This document shows, one piece after another, positions 42,553 to 53,084 of a DNA stretch of 64,000 nucleotides; the stretch's first letter is position 1; the number at the start of each line of letters is the position of its first letter. Location: assembly GCA_016584305.1 (NCBI GenBank), contig JACEEZ010016432.1:62001-126000 (forward strand), written 5' to 3'. The notes below the pieces were generated by a model. It had not been told where the DNA came from. It ran no database searches and worked only from the letters and a program-made list of their open reading frames with translations. The translations under genes were made by a program, and so were the position numbers. Origin of the DNA: Chionoecetes opilio (Eukaryota; Arthropoda; Malacostraca; Decapoda; Majidae).

Positions 42553-43659
42553 AACTCACTCCAGATATTTGTACAAGAGGTAGAGAGAGAATGTGTGAAG
42601 GAGGAAAATATGGAAATACAGAAATTAGAAGAAATAATGCAAGAAGTAGCTGATTCAAAACTAAAAAGGGTGTACAAGAAAGGGTTGGAAAAGGATAAAA
42701 GCGAACCCCCATGGATGTCGAAAGAAATAAAGAAAGCAATAGCCTTAAGAAAGGTTTTTAACAGAAGGAGAAGAAAGGCAACAGAAGATCAAGAGAGAGA
42801 AAGATGGAAGGAAGAATATCAGCAGCAGAAAAAAGAAGTTCAAGGCATGATAAGGGAAGCAATGAACTGGCACGAGGAAAAAGTTACAAGGGAAATAAAG
42901 GAAGGCAAGGACCAAGACAAGAAAATATGAGATACCATCAAGAAGTTAAGAGGAATAGAAGTTAAAAAGAAAGACTGCATAGAATTGTACAAGGATGGAA
43001 AAAAGTTAAAAGAACAAGAAATGGAACAAGAATTGATGAAACTTTGGGAAGGAATATATCGTAAGGAAAACAACACAATTCAAGATTCATGGAACGAGGA
43101 AAAGAGAGAAGGGTATGAAAGAGTCTTGGAGGAAGAGAGCGATGGATTTATAATGAGGAACCAGCACAATGAAGTGGAGGCACCAATGATGTTAAGAGAG
43201 CACATGGACGCAGCTTGTAGGATAGAACCGGGTTGCAGAAAAATGCCTCACGAGGAAATAACTAAAGCAGAAATAATCAAAAGTTTAAAGGCAGTGAAGA
43301 AAGGGAAGGCAGCTGGACCAGATCAACTGAAGCCAGAATACTTCAGGGATTTTATAAAAAGTAATACCTGCCTGGAAGCCATGAAAATAAGTTTGAATAA
43401 AATATTGGAAAATGGAGAGATCCCTGACAGCTGGAAAACATCAAGAACAATAATGATCCCCAAAGTTAGAAACCCTGAGGCTAAGAACCTGAGACCCATA
43501 TCGCTAACCAACCTATCCTATAAAATATTCATGAAAATAATGAGACAGAATAGACACGCATTTAGAGAAAAATAAAGAAGAGAAAGAGGAGCAAACAGGA
43601 TTCACCAAAGGAAAACGCATTGAGGACAACATATACATTATACATTCTACAATACTGTA
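42553..43659 (+). pseudogene. LINE ORF2, endonuclease-RT linker and RT N-terminus
   Basis: Two successive frames: VKEENMEIQKLEEIMQEVAD through PPWMSKEIKKAIALRKVFNR (the W...I...I..R..... linker box), broken by a stop near 42928, then KKGKAAGPDQLKPEYFRDFI (RT box 1-2), EIPDSWKTSRTIMIPKV and LRPISLTNLSYKIFMKIM, then KEEKEEQTGFTKGKRIEDNI just before the MITE at 43660. These are RT motifs 0-2 of a Jockey-superfamily LINE. Confidence 0.8.
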
Positions 43660-43778
43660 CAGGGAGGTCCCGAAGATACGAGCAGTTAGGTTTCACCTGG
43701 CATACTCGTAAAGCGAAATCTCGTATAACGAAACATATAACTAATGGTAAAATATAGGTTTGGTTCCAGGACCCTATC

Positions 43779-43825
<47 letters not shown>

Positions 43826-44962
43826 TTTTTCAAGCTAAAATAAATTATAGCAAACACAACAAACTCTCAAACTCTCAAATATAGGGCTCTATATACCACA
43901 CCACCGCACCACCACACAAAACACAGTGAATTAAGAGTGTGACAGCACAGTAGGACAGAGCACAAATAAGTCACAATAAGCACATTAAGTAAACCAGCAA
44001 ATCACTAAAATCGACTCACAAGGCACAATACATACAAGCAACAAAGATGTTGTATGTACTCTTGGGGACGCCGCGTGATACACTAGACTCGAGAGGGTTC
44101 GGTAGGTAAGGGACAAGGGAGGGGTGCGCAGACCTCTTCCACTGCCCACAAACTCGTCTCTGCGCATCTGAATCACTGTACATTGTCCAGGGTTGTGAAT
44201 TTTTGTAGGCCACATTGTCGTACCGAGCCACCAGAATTATCATATTTTTGTCCAAGCGTCGCGACACCTATTTCAGCCGAAATCAGGTGTCATATAGGCT
44301 TGTAAAATGTTTCCACGAATGTGTGGGCAAGAAAGATACAGGCGCAAAGGAAGAAATTTGGCACAGAGTTATATTTCGTCTCTTAACTCATTGTCCAAGC
44401 GAGCGAAGCGAGCTTTTAGCATTTATGCTAAAATTCGTAACATATTGTGCCTGGCGACATTAGTGCAGTGGCGAAAGTGGTGCATTAGTGCAGTGGCGAA
44501 AGTAGTGCATTAGTGCAATGGAAATAAAATGTGTTCGTAGCCTTCACAACAACAGTGTCGTTTAGCGTCGCCGAGAGGCAGGCTGCTTGTGTTAGGCCTC
44601 ATATAACCACTATAACTCCTGTTTCTAATGCCGTTATAGGTGTTATTTAGGGTTAGCGTGGTGTTATATATGTGGTAGGGTGTGTGTGAGGTGTTAAATA
44701 TGCCATTTCAACCGTGGGTACAGAGAGGAGGAGGAATAATAATTATGAAATACCACCACCACCACCATCAAATTGATTATCGTACAACCTTAGGCAAAAT
44801 CATATAGTCAGTAAATGACTTTATGATTTTAGTAAATAACTTGGTAATTTTACTCACCCATGTTTGAATGTCGTAGCATTGGATTTTCGATCTCGTATAT
44901 TGAAAATAGACCCTAATTTACACATCTCGTATATCGAATGCTCGTATAACGGGGCCTCCCTG
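43660..44962 (+). mobile_element. Tigger/pogo-like MITE, copy C
   Basis: CAGGGAGGTCCCG left end and CGGGGCCTCCCTG right end, TA on both sides (43658-43659, 44963-44964). An A run lies at 43785-43823. It shares GTTGTGAATTTTTGTAGGCC and the right-hand 130 bases with copy A. It interrupts the LINE RT between the GFTKGK and DLMKAYD boxes. Confidence 0.85.
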
Positions 44963-44964
44963 TA

Positions 44965-46068
44965 TAAGGAAGACATACGAAAGAAGAAAGCAACTCTACA
45001 TAGCAGCAATAGATTTAATGAAGGCATATGATTGTGTTAACAGAGAGAAACTAATTCAGGCAATGATGACATACAAAATTGATAGCAAAATTATAGATTG
45101 TGTGAAAGAAATATACAGAAATGACAAAACTGGAATAAGAATAAAGGAGAAGAAAGAGATGGATATTAATATAACAAATGGAATAAGACAAGGATGCACT
45201 GGATCAACAACATTATTTAAACTATTAACATAGGTATATAATACTGGATAAAATGCAAAAGAACGGCTGTGGTTACTCAGACGAGATAATAAATATTAAT
45301 ACACTTTTCTTCGCGGACGATGGGCTCTAAATGTCGTCAAGTAAGGAAGAGGCGGAGAAAAACATTAAGGATTTGATCGAAATAAGTGGAAGCTGCGGAT
45401 TAGAAATAAATAAAGAAAAAAGTTACTTCATATTATTTAACGTGGAAGAGGAAATAGAAGAAATTGGAGGAATAAAAGTGACAAATGAAATAAAGTATTT
45501 GGGAGTAAATATTAATAACAAGAAGAACTGCTTCAAAAATCATAAAAAAGCATTAATTCAGAAGGCACAGACAATGGCTAACCTAACCCATAGCATTATT
45601 CTACGGAGCTGCAACAAAATGTTAATTGGGAAAACATACTGGAAATCAGCAGTTATACCCATGCTGCTCCACGGAACTAGTGTGATAGATTTTAATAGAG
45701 AGGAATTCAGGAAACTGCAAAGGATAGAAAACACTGTATATAGAACAATTTTGGGAGCCAGAAAATACACGGCAGAAGAAGGATTAAGAGGAGAAATAGG
45801 ATCATCACTATTTGAAACAAGACTAATGAAAAGCAGAATATCTTATATCCAGAGCACAGTTAAAGGAGGAAGGAACGAGATGGTGGAGAAGGTAATGAGG
45901 AGCACAGTGACAGGTGGAGCAGATGTATGGTCCAGAGACACAAGAAAGATGATGGAAAGGTTAGGACTGAATATACAGAGGTTACAAGGCATGAAAAAGG
46001 AGGAAGTGGAGAAAAAATTACTGGAATGGGATACTAGGGAATGGAGAGAAGGAATGACACAAAAATAG
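44965..46068 (+). pseudogene. LINE ORF2, catalytic RT and thumb
   Basis: YIAAIDLMKAYDCVNREKLI (motif A Asp), NGIRQGCTGSTTLFKLL (motif B), then after stops TLFFADDGL near 45300-45330 (motif C, catalytic Asp-Asp) and a long frame from 45331: SCGLEINKEKSYFI, IKYLGVNINNKKNCFKNHKK, LLHGTSVIDF and a basic C-terminal stretch. All catalytic aspartates are present, but stops at about 45233 and 45329 break the frame. Confidence 0.8.
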
Positions 46069-46089
46069 AGTTTACAATTATACAGACAG

Positions 46090-46458
46090 ATGAAGAAGGT
46101 GATGGGACAAAATGACAGCTTGTATGACAACAGACCTGACTCAATAACCCTTTTCCAAGCTAGTACTAACAGCCTGCCCCTTCATGACAGAGTCAAGTTC
46201 TTGAGAGAAAATACAGAGTGTCCAGTGTGTGGTGAAGAAAAAGAAAATTTAGAACACTTTTTGTTACATTGTCCAGGATATCGAGAAGACAGGAAGAACA
46301 TTTATAGACTACAACAGCCGTACGAGGAGGACAAAGAGAGTATCATAGGAAGTGTTCTATTTGAGTTCCAAAGTAAAGAAGAAAAAAGAAACATTAAGGA
46401 GGTGATACATAACTTTTGTAAACTAAGAGAAAAAGCTACAACAGAGCAATTAAAGTGA
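46090..46458 (+). pseudogene. LINE ORF2 C-terminal zinc knuckle
   Basis: MGQNDSLYDNRPDSITLFQA precedes CPVCGEEKENLEHFLLHC, a C-x2-C-x(8)-H-x4-C knuckle typical of the ORF2 end in Jockey/CR1-like LINEs. A TAG at 46066-46068 separates it from the preceding frame by 21 bases. Ends TGA at 46456-46458. Confidence 0.8.
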
Positions 46459-46586
46459 AGTGAAGTGCAAAGGTGATCAATAACAAGGGACCGAAAGTAA
46501 AGTGCTGAAGAAAGTGAAAGGGACAATACAGTAAAAAATGAAATAGAAAAGACAGATCAGCAACAAAGAAAGTGAAAAATACGTCA

Positions 46587-46613
46587 GGGGGGCCGGAGCA
46601 AAGGCTACCCCCC
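46587..46613 (+). other. Terminal stem-loop of the PHD LINE
   Basis: GGGGGGCC and GGCTACCCCCC can pair across CGGAGCAAA. Position at the LINE 3' end fits a recognition hairpin for the reverse transcriptase; that role is inference. Confidence 0.45.
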
Positions 46614-47504
46614 GAAATCACATCGGGTGTCGTCAGCGAAAGAGGCCGTTGTTGAGTGGGTCACTTCTTTATCTATGTCCCCTATCATGATGAGGAAGAG
46701 TAGAGGTCCTAGTACAGACCCTTGGGGGACACCGCTCACCACACTGTGTTCCACTGAGATGGCTCCATTTGCCGTCTCTGACTGCGTTCTTTCAGTGAGG
46801 AAGTCGTATAGCCATAAACCCACTTTTCCTGCTATTCCAAGGTCCTTGATCTTATGTATGAGGATGCCATGGTCCACCTTGTCAAAGGCCTTCGCAAAAT
46901 CCAGGAATACTGTGTCGACGTTTTTACCTTCTGCGAGGTGGTGGAAGAGTTTGTCGTGGTATTCCAGGAGCTGTGATAAGCAGGATCTGCCTTTCCGGAA
47001 TCCATGCTGGCCAATGTTAAGAAGATTTCTTTCTTCCATGAAGGCATAAATCCTGTTTCGGGTGATTTTTTCAAACACTTTCACCATGTGTGAGGTGAGT
47101 GCTATGGGTCTGTAGTTTTCTGCTGTGCCCTTGGGTCCCCCTTTGTAGATTGGGGTTATTGTTGCTTTCTTTGCCTGGTCAGGCACTTTACCTGTATCCA
47201 ATGAGTGACGCCACAGTATGTGTAATGGATACGCTATGCTGTCTTTGCATTTGATTAACAGACTTGTTGGTATGCCATCTGGGCCGGGTGCTGAGTTCAG
47301 TATTAGCTCTTTTATTGCTGTAATTATATCTTCCTGGGTGAATTCTATGTCTTCCAGGCCTGAAGTAGTTGTTTGGTCAGGGGGTGTTGGCAGACAAAGT
47401 AGTGTATGTGGGTCTGTTACTTTCTTTGCCTTGTCGGGTTTGCTGAAAGCTGACTGGTATTGCTCGGCAAGAAGTTTGCATATGTTCTCTGCATTTTCTT
47501 CCAA
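46605..47504 (-). pseudogene. RT domain of the second LINE
   Basis: An open 299-codon frame covering RT motifs 0 to C, including AKAFDKVDHG (motif A), GVPQGSVLGPLLF (motif B) and FADDT (motif C). The thumb and C-terminus are missing. It joins the upstream frame across an in-frame TAG (SIKLNPNYFFS then TAG then AKKFSKTCAP), so only one point stop separates endonuclease-linker and RT. Confidence 0.8.
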
Positions 47505-48725
47505 TTGTCCTTCAGGTGTTAGTAAAGGTCCAATGGGGGCACATGTTTTTGAGAACTTTTTGGCCTAGCTGAAGAAGTAGTTTGGGTTGAGTTTTATGCT
47601 TGTGATTGTATTTGATTCTTCTCTTTTCCTTTGTTGTTCATGGGATTTCTGAATATTTTCTTCTATTTTAGTTATTTGAGTCCAGATTTCTTGCTTTGTA
47701 TCTTCTTTTTCTGTTCTATCCATCTGTTTGTTCAGTTTTGTCCTTTTTCTCATGAGTATTTTCCTGTCCCTGGGTATTTGGGTCCTTCTGCCTCCTTTCC
47801 TTTTCTTTTGGGGAATGTACTTGTTGCACGTTTCCAGTAACTCTGTCACGATGATTTCCATCATGCTGCTTGGGTCTTGGTTACGCAATTGTTCAGCCCA
47901 GTTTGTTGATGTTACGGCATTTCTTATTCCTTCCGAGTCTGCTTCACCACTGTTGAAGTTAAGATTCCTGAATCCTTGTTCTTCTCCAGTGTACTCTTTG
48001 TTTCTTTTTGCATTTTTGTTCTTTGCCAATGTTATTGTGATGAGTTTATGGTCTGAGAGTACTGTCTTTTCGGCTCTGTACCCATGTAGTATTTCTTGGT
48101 TATTTGTAAATAGTAGGTCAAGAATGTTGTTTCCCCTGGTTGTTGTGTGAATTTCTTGACTCAGGAAGAGATGCTCCATGAGGTCTTTTAGCATTTTTGC
48201 TTGTTCTTGGTCCTCTCAGCTCCCTCCCTCAAGGGTCCCTGTCGGCCATCTCATGATGGGAAAGTTAAAGTCTCCTGTAATTATTATGTCATTTACTGGA
48301 GGGGGTAGGAGTTCAGTTTTTTGTTGCACTTTCGTGATTATCTCGCTGAACTTTTGTTCATTGCAGAGTGGAGGCCGATAGATGTTTGTGACGATCAGCG
48401 AGTTTCTTTGTGGAGTAATAACACCTCTGCTTGGCCATTGGAGTATGATAGCAGGGTTTCAGTATTTGATGCCAAGTCGTTTCTGACGTATGTTATGGTA
48501 CCTCCATGTGACCTGTCCTTTCTGTCTGTTCTGAATACGGTGTAATTTTGTAATTGGATTTCAACGTCGTTGATTTCCTCACTCAGATGGGATTCAGTAA
48601 GGGCGAGGAAGGCGAGGTCTTCTTGGTGTGCCAGGTCAGATAGGAATGACACTTTATTTCTGTTAGACTTGGGGTACAGGCCTTGGATATTTCCCATGAG
48701 GAAGCATTCTAGTGGCTCTTTTTTG
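46614..48725 (-). mobile_element. Second LINE (Jockey superfamily), 3'-truncated at the FADD box
   Basis: From the right: endonuclease 48697-48395 (GNIQGLYPKSNRNKVSFLSD, LAFLALTESHL, SHGGTITYVRND), then a GDFNFP box near 48270 in a shifted frame, NNILDLLFTNNQ and SDHKLITITL (47565-48194), linker, and RT 47504-46605 (SAPGPDGIPTSLLIK, ENYRPIALTSHMVKVFEKI, VDTVFLDFAKAFDKVDHGIL, VSGVPQGSVLGPLLFLI, SFADDTRCDF). It ends where the PHD LINE begins, directly after the catalytic Asp-Asp. One frameshift near 48395 and a TAG at 47565-47567 disable it. Confidence 0.8.
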
Positions 48726-49367
48726 CACTGAGCCAGGGATGAGGTTATATGGTTATTTAATGGGAAATAAGGCGAGATTTACCCTTAAATACTTTATTTA
48801 TGGCATATTAGTGATACTAAGAGTATTGTTATTGATAAATATAGGGTGGACGATAATACATTGCCGCCATATTAGCTTTTCAGCGTAATATTCTCCCTAA
48901 AATAAAGGACTGACCTTATTTTGATCCGGTAAATGGAATATTTTGACCTGTTTTCGCTAAGTGTCTCCCGCTGAATACTACAGAGACGTACCCAGGGTAT
49001 ACCTGGATGCGCTGATCCCAGGTTAGAGTCCCGCGTGCCCGAGATTAGCTTCTATGGACCATTGTGGCCCGCGCCGTACCCGTGGCCGCGGCGGTACGGG
49101 GCTGACGCAGTTATAGTGGACGAGAACTGCGCGTTCGCTCTTTAGGTCAGACACACACTGGGGGTCTGTGAGTGAGGATTTCTGCCTCGGCGTCACACCT
49201 TATAATGCAACCACTTTTTCTTTTAATCAACGTTCACACAACACACACACAAAGGCGTAACAGCTAGGCGTCCTGTTTCTTTAAATACTACCGTCACGAC
49301 ATTCCAGGGAGGTAGAGGAGAGTGAGGTCAGGTCAGGTGTTATCCCCTTCCACCACCACCCCTTCCC
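48726..49367. other. Spacer without recognised gene
   Basis: Mixed composition with a GC-rich centre (49040-49140: CCGCGCCGTACCCGTGGCCG). A GGTTAGAGTCCCG segment near 49022 faintly resembles a tRNA B box but lacks a convincing A box. Confidence 0.4.
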
Positions 49368-50197
49368 CAGGGATGTCAACAAGAAAAGAAAAAAACCTCT
49401 GAAATAAAATAATAGGGCGACCAACTCATCTGAGCGCCGCGAGGCTGACCGAGCGTAGCGAGGGAACCACCCAGCTGGGGGTTCGGGGAAAAATCTTTGA
49501 TTTTTTGTAAATTTTATGCTCTGAGAGAGCTTCTGAGAGGTTCTTGGTTATATCTATAATAATTTATGGTCTCAATTTTGTCAGTTTTTGTGTCCACAAT
49601 TTGTGTATATGTATATATATATATCTTATAATTATCATGCAACTTAAATTGTGAAATGTATGTGAATTATTAACCATTTTGACATAAATGAAATATTAAT
49701 ACTGTTTCCGTTGGAAAAGTAATAACACAACAACAAAATATTTGTCATTTATATTAGTCAACTTTATCAATTATTTAGGCGCTATCAAATACAGCTCAAA
49801 TATGATTTGATGACCAACTTAGAATTATTGAATAATCCAATATCAAGTAAGTTTCACTATAATCTATGATAATAACACTGCTGTATTCCACTGCTGTATA
49901 CACCACATAATACACTGCTGTATTCCACCCCCAACATAATACCTCCTGAGCAAACTTGTAGCAGTGGAGTCAGGAGATATCGGCAGCCTAGTATTACCTT
50001 CACGCTAGGCAGCCAAATAATGTTTTATGGTCTGTGCTGGATCAGTGGCCAGGGTCAGGTTCGGCTGTGGGCTAGCCAACTATGTACACCCCCCCCCCCC
50101 TAAATTTTTAACCCGAATCTGCACGATTCACAGAAATGACCCAGCTGGCAATAAAATACTCGGAAATCCGCGAATCCGCGGAAAATTGACATCCCTG
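49368..50197. mobile_element. hAT MITE with CAGGGATGTCAA ends
   Basis: CAGGGATGTCAA at the left; the reverse complement of the right end is CAGGGATGTCAATTTTCCGC. Flanks CCCTTCCC and CTTCCCTA share CTTCCC, compatible with a degraded 8-bp duplication. Contains GACCGAGCGTAGCGAGGGAA near the left and AATCCGCGGAAATCCG-like repeats at the right. No transposase. Confidence 0.6.
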
Positions 50198-51100
50198 CTT
50201 CCCTAGGTCTCGCGGCCTCGTGTAGCTTCCTCTGCACGCACACACACCTAACACACACACACGCAACACATATTCTATCTTTGTCGCCTAGTACCGCTGC
50301 ACAGGTCCTCTCCTCCTCCTCTGCCACGCTGAACCAAACAATAACAAACACAGAGAAAACGACGCCATGCAAGGCAGACTGTACCAAATAGCCTTTACCT
50401 TTATCCTTCCTCCTCCTTCTGCTCCACACTCACTCCATGACTCCAATCTTCACCACCAAGCAACACACGAAAACCACATCGCTTCTACATCTATCCAAGG
50501 CCATTTTGAACCCTGCATAGCGTTGATTTAGTCTTTTAATCTTTATATGAATAGCCTTTGACGTGATGGCTAGACCAGACCATATTTTAGCCTGGCCACA
50601 GCTTATTTAGATCAGAATATCTCAATTACTTCTTGCATTTATTAGATACAATAAAAAATAGTGAGTAAAAAGTGAAAGTGAAATAGAAAATGATTGAAGT
50701 GAGAAAGTTTAATTCAAGAAAGTTTGAGTCATAAATTATATAAGGTCCACCTTGATTATGTGGTCGTTTTAAATCTGCCTGAATTATTCTCTCTCTTACT
50801 TTCTATAATTTTTATCATTTAAAGCATAATACAATAAAAGAATTGTCGTGGCAAAAATATATAAACAATAATAATCATAAATCATAATACATAAGAGAAA
50901 ATTATTTGATTAGTTCTTTCGTTACTAATATTTTCTGGAAGAGGAGGAAGTGCCAATGAAGAGGAGAAAGAAGAGTGATAATGATAATAATACTGACATT
51001 TTCTTCTACGTCTGTTCATTGGTGATGCATGTTGAACCTATTATCACTCTCTCCCTCTCTTTTCCTTTTTCCCTCTGTAATCTGTGAAATAAAACATTGA
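50198..51100. other. Spacer, no gene recognised
   Basis: The left part carries CA repeats and a pyrimidine-rich stretch (50200-50460); the rest is AT-rich. It lies downstream of the zinc-finger gene. Confidence 0.5.
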
Positions 51101-51122
51101 ACACAATTATTCATGAAGAGGC

Positions 51123-51128
51123 TTTATT
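51123..51128 (-). promoter_or_regulatory. Polyadenylation signal of the zinc-finger gene
   Basis: AATAAA on the minus strand (TGTTAATAAAGCC), about 95 bases after the stop codon of the C2H2 gene, a usual distance for a short 3' UTR. Confidence 0.6.
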
Positions 51129-51221
51129 AACATTCTTAACACCTCACAGGTGCCGTTGTGTATGCCTGGCAAGCCCCTCACCCACCACCACAAGCACAAC
51201 CCACACACAGCCACTCCCTCC

Positions 51222-52238
51222 TCACAGGTGTGTCTGGATATGCCTGGCAACACGACTCTTGCTAGGAAAACACTTGCCACAAATATCACACTTGTACTTC
51301 CTCTCGCCAGTGTGGGTGAGCATGTGTGTGTTAAGATTGCACTTGTGGGTAAATGTTTTCCCACACTCCTGACACTCAAAGTTTCTCACGCCAGGGTGGG
51401 TGAGCATGTGTGTGTTTAGACTGCTCTTCTGGGTAAATGTTTTCCCACACTCCTGGCACTCAAAGTTTCTCACACCAGTGTGGGTGACCATGTGTGTGTT
51501 TAGATTGCCCTTGTGGGTAAATGTTTTCCCACACTCCTGGCACTCAAAGTTTCTCACACCAGTGTGGGTGACCATGTGTCTGTTAAGATCGCCCTTCTGG
51601 GTAAATGCTTTCCCACACTCCTGGCACTCAAAGTTTCTCACACCAGTGTGGGTGAGCATGTGTGTGTTTAGATTGCCCTTGTGGGTAAATGTTTTCCCAC
51701 ACTCCTGGCACTCAAAGTTTCTCACACCAGTGTGGGTGAGCATGTGTGTGTTAAGATTGCACTTGTGGGTAAATGTTTTCCCACACTCCTGACACTCAAA
51801 GTTTCTCACACCAGTATGGGTGAGCATGTGTCTGTTAAGATTGCACTTGTGGGTAAATGTTTTCCCACACTCCTGGCACTCAAAGTTTCTCACACCAGTG
51901 TGGGTGAGCATGTGTGTGTTAAGATTGCACTTGTGGGTAAATGTTTTCCCACACTCCTGGCACTCAAAGTTTCTCACACCAGTGTGGGTGAACATGTGTG
52001 TGTTTAGATTGCCCTTCTGGGTAAATGTTTTCCCACACTCCTGGCACTCAAAGTCTCTCACACCAGTGTGGGTGAACATGTGCCTCCTAAGAGCACCCTT
52101 ATCAGTGAACACTTTGCCACAGTGGTCACACCTCAGTCCTGTCTTGCGTGTATGGGTGAGGATGTGTGCAGTAATGCCAGCCTTGCTGGAGCACACTTTG
52201 CCACAGTGGTCACAAGTGTAGTTCCTCGCACCCTCCAT
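51222..52238 (-). CDS. C2H2 zinc-finger protein, 12 fingers
   Basis: Read from the ATG at 52238 (MEGARNYTCDHCGK); an upstream in-frame ATG at 52322 would add 28 residues (MVHPRGLHHGACRTS...) but lies in sequence that looks like 5' UTR. 338 residues, nearly all fingers of 28 residues. Fingers 1, 2 and 12 are distinct (YTCDHCGKVCSSKAG, LRCDHCGKVFTDKGAL, YKCDICGKCFPSKSR); fingers 3-11 are near-identical copies of FECQECGKTFTHKCNLNTHM with linker TGVRN. All Cys2-His2 ligands are intact. A nuclear DNA-binding protein is the likely role. No KRAB, BTB or ZAD domain is visible, so it is either a single-domain factor or the last exon of a longer one. TGA at 51222-51224. Confidence 0.85.
   Translation of the reverse strand: MEGARNYTCDHCGKVCSSKAGITAHILTHTRKTGLRCDHCGKVFTDKGALRRHMFTHTGVRDFECQECGKTFTQKGNLNTHMFTHTGVRNFECQECGKTFTHKCNLNTHMLTHTGVRNFECQECGKTFTHKCNLNRHMLTHTGVRNFECQECGKTFTHKCNLNTHMLTHTGVRNFECQECGKTFTHKGNLNTHMLTHTGVRNFECQECGKAFTQKGDLNRHMVTHTGVRNFECQECGKTFTHKGNLNTHMVTHTGVRNFECQECGKTFTQKSSLNTHMLTHPGVRNFECQECGKTFTHKCNLNTHMLTHTGERKYKCDICGKCFPSKSRVARHIQTHL
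51250..52090 (-). repeat. 84-bp tandem repeat array encoding fingers 3-11
   Basis: About nine to ten copies of an 84-bp unit with few differences. Changes cluster in the helix codons (QKGNLNT, HKCNLNT, HKCNLNR, HKGNLNT, QKGDLNR, QKSSLNT). Such arrays homogenise by unequal exchange. Confidence 0.9.
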
Positions 52239-52608
52239 TGCAGTACTATTTGTGAAGTTTGCTAGCAAAGCGCGTAAACTGGTCCTGCAGGCACCGTGGT
52301 GGAGGCCCCGGGGATGAACCACGCGTTCCCCAATACAAGGGAAGCCGGGAGGGGTCCTGGCGGGGGCGCTGACCTGGACTCTTCACCTCAGCACCTGTAA
52401 CATTGGTGGCCGTCAGTACACAAGCAGGCAAGTGCTTCCTTGAAGGGTGCTTCCTGCTTCACCCTCCAGCTAACACCCAGCCAGTGTTTGCAGCCATGGA
52501 GTAAGGCCTACACAGGAGCCTCACGCCACCACTCTACAGGGTGGAGGAGTGGAGTGGTGAGTGGCTAGTGACCTTGAAGGCAGGCAAGTGTAGCTAAGCC
52601 TTGCACAT

Positions 52609-52660
52609 CAGGCACAGCCAATAATGGGTAATGGGGCAGATCATGGAGGAGTGATTGATT
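52609..52660 (-). repeat. Second copy of the 51-bp block at 33162-33212
   Basis: CAGGCACAGCCAATAATGGG then TAATGGGGCAGATCATGG; lies upstream of the zinc-finger gene and next to a simple pyrimidine sequence. Confidence 0.7.
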
Positions 52661-52679
52661 GATTTAATGCTAAAAAGGA

Positions 52680-52985
52680 TTTAATGCTTCCTTCCATTCT
52701 TCCCTCCAACCTTTCCCTCTCCCCTTCCCCTCTTCCTCCCTCCCTTCCTTCTCTCCTTCTCTCCCTTCCTTCCCTCTATCCATCCTTCCTTCTCTTCTCC
52801 TTCTTCCCTTACCTTCTTCCCCCCCCCCCGTCTCGAGTATAAGGGAGTGAGTGGGTAAGGACACACACACACACACCCACACAATAATATAAAAAAAACC
52901 GAACATGATGACAGGAATATATATAAAAAAGAAATTTAAAAAAAGAAAAAAATAGCAAGAAAAAAAAAAGCAGGTGATTTCATCC
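52680..52985. repeat. Low-complexity (CCTT/CCTCC)n, (CA)n and A-rich stretch
   Basis: Pyrimidine tract 52684-52830 with a C run at 52820-52829, CA repeat 52859-52881, A-rich 52890-52972. Frames across it encode only Gly/Glu/Arg simple sequence. Confidence 0.9.
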
Positions 52986-53084
52986 ACGAAAATCGCCCCC
53001 CAAAAAAATTACACCTCTGACCCAACTGACCCTCATATTAGGTAACACGAAAGGGGGGGTAGGGGGTGGGGGAGGGAGGATTAC

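Larger units (their letters stand above)
34727..46613 (+). mobile_element. PHD-finger LINE (Jockey superfamily, CR1/L2-like), nearly full length, three nested insertions
   Basis: Order: short 5' UTR, ORF1 (PHD finger, coiled coil, RRM-like region), ORF2 (endonuclease, RT, C-terminal zinc knuckle) and a short 3' UTR ending in a G6...C6 stem-loop (46587-46613). Insertions: inverted dimer 35305-37060, hAT-like transposon about 38209-42552, Tigger-like MITE 43660-44962. Removing them restores a roughly 4.6-kb element. The 5' limit is not fixed. It abuts a second LINE on the minus strand right after that element's FADD box. Confidence 0.75.

Noticed and set aside
42485..43076. Minus-strand frames rich in Phe/Ser/Leu
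   Set aside because: Antisense of the A-rich LINE ORF2 linker; the plus strand has the RT motifs.
49000..49060. Possible tRNA-derived SINE (GGTTAGAGTCC resembling a B box)
   Set aside because: No matching A box at the right distance, no tail or target duplication, no second copy seen.
51400..52221. Several plus-strand frames across the zinc-finger gene
   Set aside because: Periodic antisense translations of the 84-bp finger repeats.
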